Shown here piece after piece: positions 34,416 to 47,200 of a stretch of DNA of 64,000 nt. Each line of letters begins with the position of its first letter. Within the stretch, counting starts at the first letter, position 1. Position numbers and translations under genes: made by a program. This DNA comes from Chrysemys picta bellii. Its lineage: Eukaryota; Chordata; Testudines; Emydidae. The stretch is from positions 38,489,549 through 38,553,548 of the forward strand of contig NC_088804.1 in NCBI RefSeq assembly GCF_011386835.1. The letters run 5' to 3'. The notes beneath the pieces are model-generated. The model did not search any database, was not told where the DNA came from, and saw only the letters and a list, made by a program, of their open reading frames with translations.

Positions 34416-36799
34416 GGTTCAGGAACCCAAATGTTAGTGCTGGTCAATACCCCTGGAGCTGGACAGTCTCTGTTTATCCCCAGAGCAGGTCCCTTATGGG
34501 CTGTGGCAGGACCAGCTCACCCCCATGTTACCAAGTCAATGCGTCTCCACCTTTACAAGGTGAGTCCAGTTCAATGGGTGAGACACGAGTTCAATCTCCA
34601 TGGCCCAATCAGCCCTTGGCCTCCCCACTGAGGCTGCCAATGAGGGGGCCAGCTGAGAAGGTGGCGTTATGAGGACACCTGAGCACCAGGAACTGGTCTG
34701 AGAATCTCAGCTCACTTCCCCCAGGTGATCCACAGTCACACCTTCAGTCATCAACAACCCCGTGAGCTGCAGCAAAAGCGAAAGTTTCCTGTATCCCCAT
34801 GTCCCAGGCTGCCCACTCTCCTAACATCCAGTATGTTAACCATCCGACGCCGCTGGAAGAGGCACCAAGCTCGTCCAACCAGCCAGTGACTCCAATGGGG
34901 AATGCGGCCCAAATGCCAAACCAGATCACCCGACCCGCTGCCGAGTTCCACACGCACGTCAAGTTGCATGGCAACCGAAACACAAGCAGCACCTGCCGTG
35001 ACCTTTCAAGAGACTCGGCTTGCCTTTAAATGATGATGAGCCAGGGCTGTGCCAAGAGACGCTGGGACTTTGTTTTGTGTTTCTATAGCAACAACCTCTT
35101 GCAAACAGTTTTAAACGACGGCTCTGGGGATGCATCCAGGGCTGGGAAGAGATGGAAACGCCTGGGCTATTTTTAATACTTTCCAATGGGGATATTTCAG
35201 CCAGCTTGTTTTATCTTTGGTGCTCTCCTGTTGGTTCCAAAGAGGAGAGGAGATCGCTACGACGATTTACATAGCGTTGTAAACCTTCCCTGGCACTTTA
35301 GAGAGCTGGGACAAACAATCGGGTCCCTGGGACCCTGGCAAGGTTGCTTCGCACCATTCCAGCATCACAAAGCACTCTTCAAGCTGGGTCAACAGGCTGC
35401 AAGAGGATTCTCCTGGGGGCCGTTGCAGCCAGGTAGGAATTTAGGGCAGCTCTGGACCCCATCAGCCTCGGGACCAGGAGTGCACAAAGCCACCTTTGCC
35501 CATACCTCTCTTTGGCTGTGCTGAGCGGCCCGCTGCCGCTAGCACTCAGGTAGCGGGCGAGTGGAGGGATCTGTCAGAAGTGGTAGACAGATGGGTAGGA
35601 TCCAGCCCACAGTCCCTGCCCAAGGAGCGTGCAGTCTGAATTAGCCAAGCAGAGACCATGGTAACGGACGGAGAGAGCCATGTACGTTCAGGTGGCTGCA
35701 GTTAGAGTCTGAGGCAGGAAGAGCAGAGAGCCCATGAGCAGCAGCCCGTGGCAGACAGGAAGGTAAACGGAGCAGCTTTTAAGAGAGGTACTGCAGTAGA
35801 AGAGCGTGGCCTCCTGGTGCACTGGACAGGGGAGGCACCTCCAGGTTTGGGGAGCAGCGTGAAAACCCCAGAGGTGGGAATGGCAGGAGGAGAGTGCACC
35901 ATGCTCAGGGCAGGAGACGGGACGCAATGGGAGATGGGACAGAAACAGCTCAGTTACTTAGTTGAGCTCTGCTCCTCTAGCGTATCGTCAGAAAGGCAAA
36001 GGCCAGAGGAGCAGTTACCAAGGGTCAGATGGCCCCGAGGATTGGGGCTGGCCAACAGGGCCTACGGTTTATGATCAATGACTGGCCCTGGCTAGGCTCT
36101 GTCTGGGAACGATTCTGGCTATGCAGTGGCTTTAGCTCTCATGACATCAGAGGACTGAACTCTTTGCCCTTCTAAGGAGCTAAGAGAGAGGAAAAGAAAC
36201 CAGGCACTTTGTCTTCAAGCACCCTGTTGCTCCTGGTAGAACAGCCGAGCCGGCAGTGTCATCATGACTGATCGCTCCATGCAGCCAGCTGGAGGACCTT
36301 GCGAGGACATCGCTACCGTCCAGAATGGATCTCTGCCTCAAGGTCACGCGCTACAAAGAGGCAACCGGAAAAGCCTCACTCTTCTGGGACCTGGCTGAGC
36401 CCACAATCAGAGAGATGAGGCAGCTAAGAGAGATTCTGGGGCTGGCAGCTTTGAGTCCCGAACTACAGGCAGCATCTGGCACAGGACGAAACAAACCTGC
36501 AGCAGGTGTGAGTCCCCATCCAGCATGAAAACTCCGAGTGCTGGAAAGCAGGGGGCTGGTAGTCATGGTAAAGCTGTATATCTCCTCGGCAACATGGAGC
36601 GATGCACAGCTGGGCATCTTCCTGGGGTTGCTGAGAAACACACTGCCTGCCACTTAGCTGGGAACTCGTCCTGTGGGACACCATTTGATGGCTGTTCAGC
36701 CCCACCTCTCGCTGGGGTGCAGGGCACCCTACCTACTGCCCAGCTGGGCATCTCTCTCTGCACAGTAAATAAGTTGCTAGCCCTCGTGGCTGCAGAGAA
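34416..36799. other. Largely unannotated stretch
   Basis: A SINE scrap lies at about 35590-35660 (acagtccctgcccaaggagc, antisense). No exon or other repeat family supported. Confidence 0.35.
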
Positions 36800-36970
36800 A
36801 GACAGGAAGCCAAAGAACCTGAAAGGCTCAAAAGCCAGAAGGCAAATGAAAATGAACCAACTTTTATTTTATTGTTTAAAAAAACACCTCATGTTGTAAG
36901 CCAATTATCATGATTTGGGGGAGGGGCTGGACTCATGATTTTTGAACATTTGGGTCTGGCAATACTGGTT
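36800..36970. repeat. Old repeat of the type at 5966-6330
   Basis: ggctcaaaagccagaaggca, aattatcatgatttggggga and gactcatgatttttgaacat match the right part of 5966-6330; it ends with ggtctggcaatactgg. Confidence 0.45.
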
Positions 36971-39349
36971 CCCTTTCCCTGTCTCAGATCATTGTCCTGC
37001 TGCAGCCCCTCCTCAAACACCCAGAATGCCCTGTAAGCTCTTGCTTTGATTCCTGTCACCCCACCCCCCTTGGAAGCACCATGAAAGCTGGACCCTGCTT
37101 TGATGTACGGTGTGGGAACAGGGCCACGAGCACATCTGAGGAAGAGGGGCTGGAGGCAGGATTGTAGTATGGAAATAGGGAGTTAGTGTTTGCAGAGTCC
37201 TTTAACATCATATGTACTATGAAAGGATGAAAATTTTCAAATTGTTTATTTTGTGAAAAATTTTTCGTCTTTTTTCTACCAGTTCTAGTGCAAATTATTG
37301 TAATGAACTTTCTAGTATGTATGTGCACCACTGCCATCTACTGAATGAAATCAGAACAGTGCAACTGTGCGTCATTGGCCCCATACTGCTAATAACTAAC
37401 AGAGATTCTCCTTCAGTTAAGATGGCAGGAGTCTGCTACTCCTGCTTTTGGAGTAGGAGAATCTGATTTGTAGCCACACTGCTGATTTCCCAACTGATCA
37501 TGGCACAATACACAATGTGGTCATCACGCTCCTTAGGAGGCACAGGTCTGTACCTGCATTAGGGCTCCTGGCATCCAAATGACAAGACATGCTATGCATA
37601 GAAATGTCACACCAGCACATTTAGTGGAAGTGGACTCTAAGTCCAGACCTGCTCTGTCATTCAGTCTGGTTTCTGCTAAATCAGAAAAGTTTGCAGTTTG
37701 TGTGATGCAAATATTAACTTATCAGAAAAGCGCACAGTCAAACCCTCTACATGCCTCCCTGACTTATAAACATTTAAAATGTCATCGAGCTGCTTAAATT
37801 ATTTAAATCTACTCTCTGTGCTTCTACAAATTATCACTAAAAACTCCTGATCTCTCATACAGAAGCTTGGATACTAAAATTAAAGCGTCAATAAATAATC
37901 ATTCCACTGGCAACTCGGTGCACTTGTTTTCTGTCCTGTAGAGAAGCCAAGATCTCTCCCTGAGGCTGCTGCAACATGAGTCATCTCACTTGTTCAGCTG
38001 CTCCCTCCTCCGGCTATGGACACAAAGGGGGGTGCCATGCTCTCTCCTTTTCATCTTCTGGCTTAGTCACTGCTGCAGAGCTAATACCTGCCCCTGGAAA
38101 CATATCCCTTCCCCAGAGATTCGCCCTGCAACATACCTGTTACCTACACCTCAATCCGCTACACCTCAATGCCTTCTTTTGAAAACAGTTCAGATGTATT
38201 TTTTACTTAGGACTTCTGAAGTTATTGTAACAATAACAGACAAAGTACAGCTATATTATCCCCATAAAAGTCCAATAATTATGTATAATAAACCCAGTCA
38301 GCAGTAGGTAAGGCCTCGACACACCTTAGGGTAGAAAAAGAGGGGGGGAAATAATTCCTAATAATTAATCCCACTTTGAACCTGCAGGATCTAACAACAC
38401 AAGATTTAACAGTGGAATAGGTCCCCAAAATGTGTAAAAATATGTATTATTTGATTCTGATGGCTGTATGGAGTTACTGAGCTCTCAAGAGAGTAGTAGA
38501 GGACTTGAAAATGGCTCTGAATTAGAAATCGGAGTTCTGTATTAGTGTTGATGCCCTATGGATAACATACCTACTCTCCTCTCTGGGATATAAGAGTGCT
38601 GTTAGCAGAGCACTGAATCTGCCAGGGTAGCAAGTCCCCAAATACTCAGCACTGATCTTCCCCAAAGTTTGGGAGTTTTCAGTTCTGAGGTTTGGATTTG
38701 GAGCTATAAGACATAAACCCCAATCCTGAAAGGGTGCCCCCTGCAGAGCTCTTATTGCAGGACCAGGGCCACAGTTTGTCCGATGAGTGACAATTTTGAG
38801 ATCCAGGCTGTTTTTGGAGAAGTTCTCATAAAACAACGCCCCAGCCTTTCTTGCAGGGATGCCAGCCATCCTGTTTGTGAAACTGGTGTTATACCATGAT
38901 GCAGCAGCATGAGGACAGGGTGGCGAGAGTCTGTGCTGATCCGGTGTCTCTATTTTAGTTCCAGGATCTAATTTTAAATTAGATAAGTCATGCCTCTCCC
39001 AGTTATTTAGGGACATGAACAGTAATCAATCCTTCCACTGCCTGCACTAGAGTAACAAACACCCCATAAAAATCTACTTTCTCTCCCAATGAATCATATC
39101 CAGGTGAGAGCAACATACCAAAAATATATATAACTGGCTAAAAAGTGGGAAAAAATACAACCTCACTCCCTCTCACATGGGCACAATAGTGAATTAGGGT
39201 TTAATAGGCTAACTGGATTGGTGAGTACTGGCTCTAGTGATGCTAATGATGTGGAGTTCTTATTACCCCAGGAACAAGAAATGAGGGTCCAGACCCAGTC
39301 TAACTTTTAACATTTTTTCCTAATGGTTTTATTATTCCCTTCCAGGAAA
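36971..39349. other. Unannotated, AT-richer stretch
   Basis: No recognised exon. The 164-codon minus frame at 38522-39016 has no recognisable domain, and no repeat family was named. Confidence 0.35.
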
Positions 39350-39475
39350 TGATGTATTTGTATTGTGGTAACACCTAGGAGCTCCAGTCCTGGATCAGGA
39401 CTCCATTCTGCAAGGTGCTGAACAAACACAGAGAAAAAAGACAGTCCTTACCCCAAGGAGCTACTGTCTACGTAT
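39350..39475 (-). repeat. SINE 3' region, antisense
   Basis: ttgtattgtggtaacaccta, ggagctccagtcctggatca, aggtgctgaacaaacacaga and agacagtccttaccccaagg: the reversed tail of the 24515-type SINE. Confidence 0.7.
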
Positions 39476-40662
39476 AAGCAACCCAAGGATCCTTGCTTGT
39501 TTTAAAAATGATAGCCTTTAAAATCTCTCTTCTTTTCCCAGGGAAAACTACAGTAAGCCTCTAAGCTGTAAGAATCATACAGGGCATAGAAGGGGAAGAC
39601 TTATCAGATCACATTTAGGGCATCCCCTCTTTCCTACTGGCCAGTGCAGCAGACTGGACAGGAGTAAAAGGTTCTTCATAAGCATCAGGGTTACTGCCTC
39701 AAATGTAACAGCTGCAGTGTTGAGGTGCATGTACCTTGCTCATTCCAGACCCCATGACAGCTCTTTCCCAAGGCAAAGGGTGCAGGTTTCTTCTCAGTAA
39801 CCAAGACTCTCTGCAAACAAACAAATCAGGACAGTGAGATCTGCCTCCTCCAAAAGAACAAACCAAAGCTGTGTGTGCAGCTGCCAAGAGGCGAGAGTGG
39901 GACGCATGCACTAAGGGGGAGTTTACAGAGCCCTAGCAAATTCAGCTCACCTACCAGCTGCAGCAGCTCTGCCTAGGTCTCAGCGGGACGAGGGAGCACT
40001 GAGCACTACAGACAGTGCAGGGCAGAGTTGGATGAAGGAAGGTTCCCAGGATGTGTGTGACTCAGGTTTCTCTTCCGGATTCCCTGTCCCTCTGGGGACT
40101 CTCGCATGCACACCGGCTCTGAGGAAGCTTTTGGAGTTAGTCATTCACTCATCTCAATGCAGCACTGTGCCCTTCCCCTCTCCTTTGCCAGTCCAGTCCT
40201 GGATCTCACCGCAGCAGCTGCAGCTGCAAAGGAAGGTGCTCAAAAACTCTGTGGTGGTGAAGAAATGTAGCACAGGAAGAGGATTTAAATATTTTAGTGA
40301 GACACTGTCTGTGCTAGTGCAGGGCCAAAGCAGCAGCAAGCAATCCCTATGCTGATGCAGATTCCCAGGGCATTCAGCAGGACACCTACCCACATGCAGT
40401 TGGCTATTATCCCCACGGCTGCTCCTTTCACCTGACAGTTTAAGTCTCCCTCCCTTCCCCCACTACTTTCCCTTCACCATCTGCTCCAGGCATCTCTGTT
40501 CAGTGCTCTCCCAAGTGCTTCATGGCACAGCTGAGCTCACCTGGTGGGCAACGTTCTGCTAAAGTGCTGTCTGGACTAGAACGCCTACAGAACCAATTCA
40601 TTTCTCTCCTTTTTTAGGACCAGATTCTATTCTCACGTAAGCTATACTCAGACAAATCTCTA
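39476..40662. other. Unannotated stretch
   Basis: No exon or repeat recognised. Confidence 0.35.
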
Positions 40663-41215
40663 CTGCTACAATGATCAACACCCCTTTCAAGATCCATGGC
40701 ACCTACACCTGCCTATCACAACATGTGGTGTAAAAAGAAGAACAGGAGGACTTGTGGCACCTACATGTGGTGTAGGCTCTCGAATGAACTCGCATAGGAA
40801 AATGATAGATAAAAACACCACAACACCTGGGTGAACACTTTTCACAAAGCAATCACTCTATCTGACCTATCAGTCCACATCCTCAAAGGAAACCTGCACC
40901 TCATCTTCAAAAGATGAGCCTGGGAGCTTACATTCATAACTTTGCTCAACACTACAAATCATGGACTGAAGTGAGACACTGGTTTTATGGCTGATTGTTG
41001 TAATCAGGGTTATAACTAGAGAATTAACCCCCTAATGCTGAGTTACGGCCCCCTCCCCCCTTTCCTTTCCACCCTATGACTGGAGGGGCGTTAATGGGCC
41101 ACTTCACCTTGAAATATGTTAACTGCTGCTAAACAATCTGTTCCACCTTCTGTTTCCCAGACCTGAAGAGCTCTGTGTAAGCTCCAAAGCATGTCTCTCT
41201 CTGTGGAGCTACTCC
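40663..41215 (+). mobile_element. Penelope-like element, 3' part, sense, with internal insert
   Basis: It shares its order with the reverse complement of 52630-53415: gatccatggcacctacacct, cacaacatgtggtgta, then gaatgaactcgcatagg, cctcaaaggaaacctgcacc, gatgagcctgggagcttaca and the 3' region cagacctgaagagctctgtg. The stretch encoding the YLIQCTKC...YVGE part of the endonuclease is missing. A 30-bp foreign fragment sits at 40733-40762. Confidence 0.7.
40733..40762. mobile_element. 30-bp retroposed fragment with 12-bp target duplication
   Basis: Perfect direct repeats acatgtggtgta at 40721-40732 and 40763-40774 flank a 30-bp insert (aacaggaggacttgtggcac inside). The insert matches the internal part of the foldback family at 26234-26424. 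It is the smallest copy of that family here. Confidence 0.7.
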
Positions 41216-41553
41216 AGATTTACAGAGAAACAGTCAGAATTTGGCCCATGGTATTTAAATGATTTTTTTGTTTGTTTTGCAATGGGGGGGGAGGGGGAGA
41301 TGTTCAAGTAATTGAGCACGTATTGCGGGTGAGGGGGGAAAGTGGGTGTTAGATCAATCAACCCGTCCGTGGAGACCAAAATAAACTCCCTTCTGAAGAG
41401 GCCCAAAATTACTTCTCACTTTGAAAGAGGCAGTAGCACACATCAGAGGCCCGTAGCACTAAGAAAAACAAAACAGCAGCAATTCAGCATAGTAGTTAAA
41501 ACCTGGCACTCAAAGATCTACACTCCAGCACGGGATGGAATGTCTGCATTACC
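41216..41553. other. Unannotated stretch
   Basis: G-rich run near 41284-41300. No feature recognised. Confidence 0.35.
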
Positions 41554-41561
41554 CCCTAAAT

Positions 41562-41895
41562 CAGGGGTCAGCAACATTTGGCACGCGGCTCACCAGGGTA
41601 AGCACCATGGCAGGCCGGGCCAGTTTATTTACCTGCTGATGCGGCAGGTTCGGCCGATCGCGGCCCCCGCTGGCCGCGGTTCACCGTCCCGGGCTAATGG
41701 GGGCGGCGGGAAGCTGCGGCCAGCACATCCCTCAGCCCGCGCCACCTCCTGCCACCCCATTGGCCCAGGACGGCGAACCGCGGCCAGCGGGGGCCGTGAT
41801 CAGCCGAACCTGCTGCATCAGCAGGTAAATAAACTGGCCCGGCCCGCCAGGGTGCTTACCCTAGCGAGCCGCATGCCAAACGTTGCCGACCCCTG
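41562..41895. mobile_element. 334-bp palindromic hAT foldback element, copy 2
   Basis: Perfect 8-bp duplications ccctaaat at 41554-41561 and 41896-41903. Ends caggggtcagcaacattt and aaacgttgccgacccctg. Arms carry the same landmarks as copy 1 (gccgggccagtttatttacc and its reverse; ttcggccgatcgcggccccc). More CpG-to-TpG changes are visible than in copy 1 (for example tgatgcggcagg). Confidence 0.93.
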
Positions 41896-41903
41896 CCCTA
41901 AAT

Positions 41904-43960
41904 CATCATCTTCCAAACCAGTTGGATTCTTTGGAAACAATAAAATGGTAGAGACCTAATTCTAATTCCCAAAACAGATGGGAGGAGAAAAAATGACAAT
42001 GCCCCTATTTAGGCTGCCAAAAAAAAGAGAAAGTACTGAATTGACATGACCCACAAAAGGTACCAACATTGGTTCACAGGATACTGACAGGTGCTTTGAA
42101 TTTCACAGTCGTCATTCTCTTCCAAGCTTAGAGTCAGGAGCAACAGAATTTTGCTGCCAGGTTTACCACTGCAAAACTGACCATACCACACTCACCTCTG
42201 TGATAGACATTCCAATAGTGGCAGCCCAGTTTACATAGGAGACATTTCAAAACGCCCAAAGGTGAGTTTGGTACACAACTTCCCTTGAAAGCCAATGGGA
42301 GATGGGCATCTGCCTGCCTTTGAAAATCTCCTCCTAATTGTTATATTAAATGCATGTTGAAAGGTTCATTTCCTGAAACGAAGATTGATCACTTGACCTC
42401 TGGTAGGGTAGGCATTAGTAGGCAAGGAAGGGACCAGAAATTATTTGATGTATAGCTTTTTCTCTGACCATCCTCACCCCAGCATAGGAATGCCAAACTT
42501 GTGACTGGCTTTAGAATCAGGACACCCTCCCATGAAAGGGAAGCACTGTCTCCTAGTTTGCAGACAGGGAAACTGACAAAGGAAGTTAAAACCAACACTT
42601 AAAAAAAACCCCACTCAAGTGTGGTACCCAAAAATTAATGTGCACAAACTGAGACCACTTGTAAATATTTTGGCCTAAAGACTTGCCCACAGAAATTGTA
42701 TGGCTCAGGGAGACACTTAACAGTGACCTAGGGAAAAATCCAGCAGCTACAGGATGTAGAAAGTGATCCCAGAGGTGGCTCACTCCACAATGCCACCAGT
42801 ACTGATCAACTATCGTGATGTGTTATGGGGCACTTCCCCCTGCCCAGCTGGATGCACTGTTTTTACACCTAAATTACTTCACACGTTATGCCATTGCTGC
42901 AAGAGAAAGGGTGTGACGTTGGAATGCATTCAGCCCAAGTTTAGGTAAATACAAAGGGATTTTAGATAAACAGCTCATTCCTATTGGATAAGGTATTACT
43001 CATTTCTGAAAACTTTAGTGTTGCTGACGTTCTTCCAGAGATGAAGAAGTGATCCATTTACATGGTCACCCTCTAGGATGAGAGGCTGACTAAGTATTAA
43101 GTGTGTCTATTGAAATATAGTCATCGCCACATCTTGGATATTTCTCTTCTCCCTCAATAAGTTTTGTTAATTTGCATTAAAAAAACCCACCAATAGTCCA
43201 GGCCCAAGCACAGATGAGCTAATGGCCTCTCCTTATCCCACATTATTATAAATTTCCCCTGCCCTCCAAAAATGACAGTACAAGTGTGGAACTGACCATG
43301 GGTCAGAATGACAATGGAGGTCAGAAGCTAGACAGTGAAAATTCTCAGCCAAGTTTCCTTAAAAAAAGGTGGAGGGGCAAATGGAGTTAGATTGAAATCT
43401 GTCAAGCTACTGTGTTCTGCATAGTGAAATTCTATCTGTGGGATGAAGCTAGCTTCCAGGAAAGCTGCTGTGATCTGCTTGTACTGAATGCAGTTTAGAT
43501 CTTTATGTAGCCATACTGATTTCTGGCTGTGCCACAGAAACACTTTAGATATATTTTCTTCAGACTGTTTCTGTTAAACCCTTGCAACAAGAATTCCAAA
43601 TGCTTTGTGCTAATGAAAGATAAATCACCACTTAATAGTGGGACTTCCAGGGCCAGTGGCTTAGATAAAATCACTTGGTACACAGCAGCATGAAACTTCA
43701 CTATTTCAGTAAAATAAGTGAGGATGAGGTCATGTACTGGAGCTTTTTAACCTGCATTTTTAATTTTTGTGTTATTCTCTATAAAATAAGACCCCCTAAC
43801 TTAAAAATAACTGGCAACACAGGTGTATCATTCCCCTTTACTGAACCCATAATGCTGTATCATCAACCCATGACAATACAGTAATACTTAGACTTCGCCC
43901 CTTAGCAAATTGTACTAATCATTACAGCCTGCACAACTGAAAGCATTTAAGATCAATACA
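41904..43960. other. 3' flank of COX4I1, mostly unannotated
   Basis: A small old MITE lies at about 42238-42340 (aggagacatttcaaaacgcc to tgaaaatctcctcctaat). No exon recognised between COX4I1 and the repeat-rich region. Confidence 0.4.
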
Positions 43961-43984
43961 AGAAACTTTCAAGTAAACCAGACA

Positions 43985-43990
43985 TTTATT
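43985..43990 (-). terminator. COX4I1: COX4I1 polyadenylation signal
   Basis: AATAAA on the minus strand (tttatt on plus), 116 nt past the stop codon. Cleavage is expected 10-30 nt further on, giving a short 3' UTR of about 130-150 nt, as is usual for this gene. Confidence 0.75.
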
Positions 43991-44105
43991 AGCATTTATA
44001 TTTAAATGGAGTTTGTTCCAGTACATAAGCAGGGAGGTCACATGTAGGTAATGGAATCATTTCAAATTCAAGTGAACAGCAGGTCCAGTAATCCCAGGAG
44101 TGATT

Positions 44106-44242
44106 TTACTTCTTCCATTCGTTCTTGTCGTAGTCCCATTTGGCTGAGAAGCCCTGGATTGGGTTAACTCTCATATCCAGCATTCTCTTGGTCTGCATAG
44201 CCACCCATTCCTCAGAGAGGGTGTGAGGAACAGGACCATAAA
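44106..44242 (-). CDS. COX4I1: COX4I1 last coding exon
   Basis: The acceptor is gaattgcag; the phase-1 join to the previous exon completes a Val codon. It encodes the intermembrane-side C-terminus [20 protein letters not shown], then [20 protein letters not shown] and EWKK, with the stop TAA at 44106-44108. Confidence 0.97.
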
Positions 44243-47200
44243 CTGCAATTCAAAATTCAGTTGGGATTTTATTGTCACACAATGACGTTCAATGCCATCT
44301 ATTTGATGGCATGAAAAATGCACTTTTATCAACTCAAAGCTGATAATGCACATTAAAAGACCCATCCAGTGAATAAGTCCCATAAAATCTATTTAGTTTC
44401 CTGCATGAATTCTAAATGTCTAGTTACGGATTTGTTGCTTGGCGAGGATGCTGTAAGAAGGGGCAGCCTTCTCCCGTACCTTACCTCGTTAGCAGGGAGA
44501 TGCAAGAGGAGTCCTGCCAACTCACTGTTGCGGATGGTTCAGTTAGCCACTCTTAACTGCTCTCTGTGATGGAGGCTATCTTTGGGAGAAAGGATCTGAG
44601 CTGGGCAGTTCTGAGGGTTAGAGGAACGCTAAGAGCAGCCAAGCATGTTGAGAAGGCTTGGACTGGAGTCTGTTATATGACTTCACTTTCTTGTAAATAA
44701 AGCTAGACTCTCAGAAGGGGGTGAGTTTTGATTCTATAGTGTGGGGACTGTGTTTTGAAGGAGGAAGGGAAAGCTGTGTGATCACTGGTACACGAATATG
44801 GTTTCCCCAAGCACATCTGATTAAGATTCCGGGATGGTTAAGCTATTTACCTGCTTAAAGCCAATAGGAAAGAACCTTGTAGAAACCAGTATGGCTTAAG
44901 GTTTCAGCATTTTCTAAATCACAGTGTCTATCAGCATCATGCAAGATTTGGAGTTCTAAGCAGAGTTTATAGAAGGAAAACTTTTTTTTTTAATTGAAAA
45001 TAGATGAGCTAGTTTGTAAGATTAAAGAACATGTTGTTCTTACATGTCGTTTACTTACCATACAGTCTCTGCCAAAGGACAATAAAGGCAGTGAGGCCGA
45101 AGAAGAAGAGTACACCACCAATAACAGTCTTCCACTCGTTTGATCCCCTATTCATTTCAGCAAAGGTCTCACAGAATTTGATACGATACACTGAAAAGGA
45201 GAAAGCATCAATCTTTTTTACTCCATTATTTGTACGCTACACAAAAGACTTCTCCCCTGAGTTTTAACAACTAGCACATGGCTCCTAAGGCTGAACATAC
45301 ATCTTACAGAAACTACAGTACGTTTGTTGGAGTCTATTAGGTTTTTGGAATATTTTTAATCACTTATTTTCCTCCACAAGTTTATAGATAGTGGAACCCA
45401 ACTGTGCCACATCTATTTTAATCCCCCTTTTCAAACAGTTTATTGAACGGTATGAATCACTCAGCTTGGCAAAGAAGTGGCTGAAATCCTTGTGCATGAG
45501 GACTGGGGGGGTGGGGAATACATATAGAGAGGATACTAATTTGTAGAGCAGATCTAAATTGCACAGAAGTTGTAACAGCTTTTCAGTTCGATACCATCTT
45601 CCACACAAAGATCTCATGGCACTCTACAAACGTTAAGCTTCATCACACCTCTGAGTTAAGACACTATGTTTAGCCTCACTTGTAGATGGGAAAGTCAAGG
45701 CACTAGAGTGATTGTATGATCTTGCCCAAGGTCACAAAGTGAGTGACAGAATCAGGAATAAAATCCAAATCTCCTGACTCCCTGCATGGTTCTTTTGTTT
45801 TAATAAGAATTGTCTCGTAGCTAATCTGGGGGCTGAATTGCATTTGAAGTTTTTTAAAAGGCTATTTCTACTCTGCTAAAGAGTCTTAGTTTCGTCCATA
45901 TTTAAGGTATCTTGAAAAATATCATTTAAAGTGCTTATTGCATATGTAGAGAAGCTTCAGAAAGACAAACATATTACACCTTACAATGTTGAAGTGACAC
46001 AAGACTCATGCCACTGGCAAAGAGGATATGACAGTACACATTGTACATAGATCCCAAGCTGTTGGGAACCCTCACAAGATACCTCAACACAGACTGGTAT
46101 AAAGATACAGTTTCACCTGCAACTCTAGATGCCTGCGTGTCTAAGTCTGAGCTTTAGCCAATAATGTTAAGGTTTAATACTTTATTAATCACAGACTAAA
46201 TGTATGCAAGTATTTCAGTTCTGTGCAGTATACTTGGCAATTAATTGCAGCTGCTGTTAGCAACAAGCAAAAACAAATGATATTTCCAGCCGTTTCCCCA
46301 TCATAGAATAAAGAATCATATAATGTAATTCAGCTTTTTTAATGACATAAGCAGGGGAGTTGAGCGGTGTGAATGTTCTCCACTACCCAGTGTGAAACCT
46401 GGGTTTCACCAGCTTCCCTCGCCTTCAGCCAGCAACTTAAATCTGTGGGAGTTAAGAAGTGCCTTTGACTGCTAAGCAGTCACCCCTCCACCTGAAGGAT
46501 TCGGACACACGGATAGTAGCTGCAAAATGGGTGTAAAGTAGAAGGGGGGAGGAAGCAGAAGCTTCTAAAGCTCTGAGGAGAGCAAGAGGATTCTCAGAAA
46601 GCCAGAGTAAGCAGTAGGGCAACATGCACAGCTTGATGTCCTTGACTATAGCATTCAGCCTAAGCTCATTACAGCTTAAGTTGGGAATCACAAATGAGCA
46701 GTTATTTCGGAGCTCTTAAGAACATCTATCAGTTGGCTAAAGTAGTTGAGACACCCTGAAGTGAAGGAGAGAACTTGCAGGGTGATTCTGCAGTAACCAA
46801 GACACTGCATCTACACCACTATTTGCTAACAGAGTTACCTCTATACAAACTCTACCATGGGGCCTTTATCAATGAGTTTAGGGATCAATGTGTACCACAG
46901 GGGGTTAAAAAAGGCAAGCCTTTGAGACCATTAGGACTCAGACTGCTACCGCAGATGACTGATACTGCGATCAGATTTTTGGGGGAGGGGGAAGCTTTTG
47001 CATACAGAAGGGTTCCAATGACTTCAATGGGGCTCCAAACTGACCCAAGAGTCTCTACCCACACAGATCCATTTGCAGGATGAGGGCTTAAGACTACAGA
47101 GTTGGAGATTTCCTTCTTTGTTCATCTGTTTCCTGAGAGATATCCATCAATACTGTATGCACAACAGACCAGATTACATCATCCTCGGCAGTAGGGTTGT

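Noticed and set aside
41163..41205. Active hammerhead ribozyme in the sense Penelope-like copy
   Set aside because: The GAAA block is CAAA and three bases are missing between the blocks, so this copy should be inactive even if the family encodes one.
1..43960. IRF8 exons, expected downstream of COX4I1 from mammalian gene order
   Set aside because: I looked for IRF DNA-binding-domain peptides on the minus strand and found none; the gene probably lies beyond position 1.
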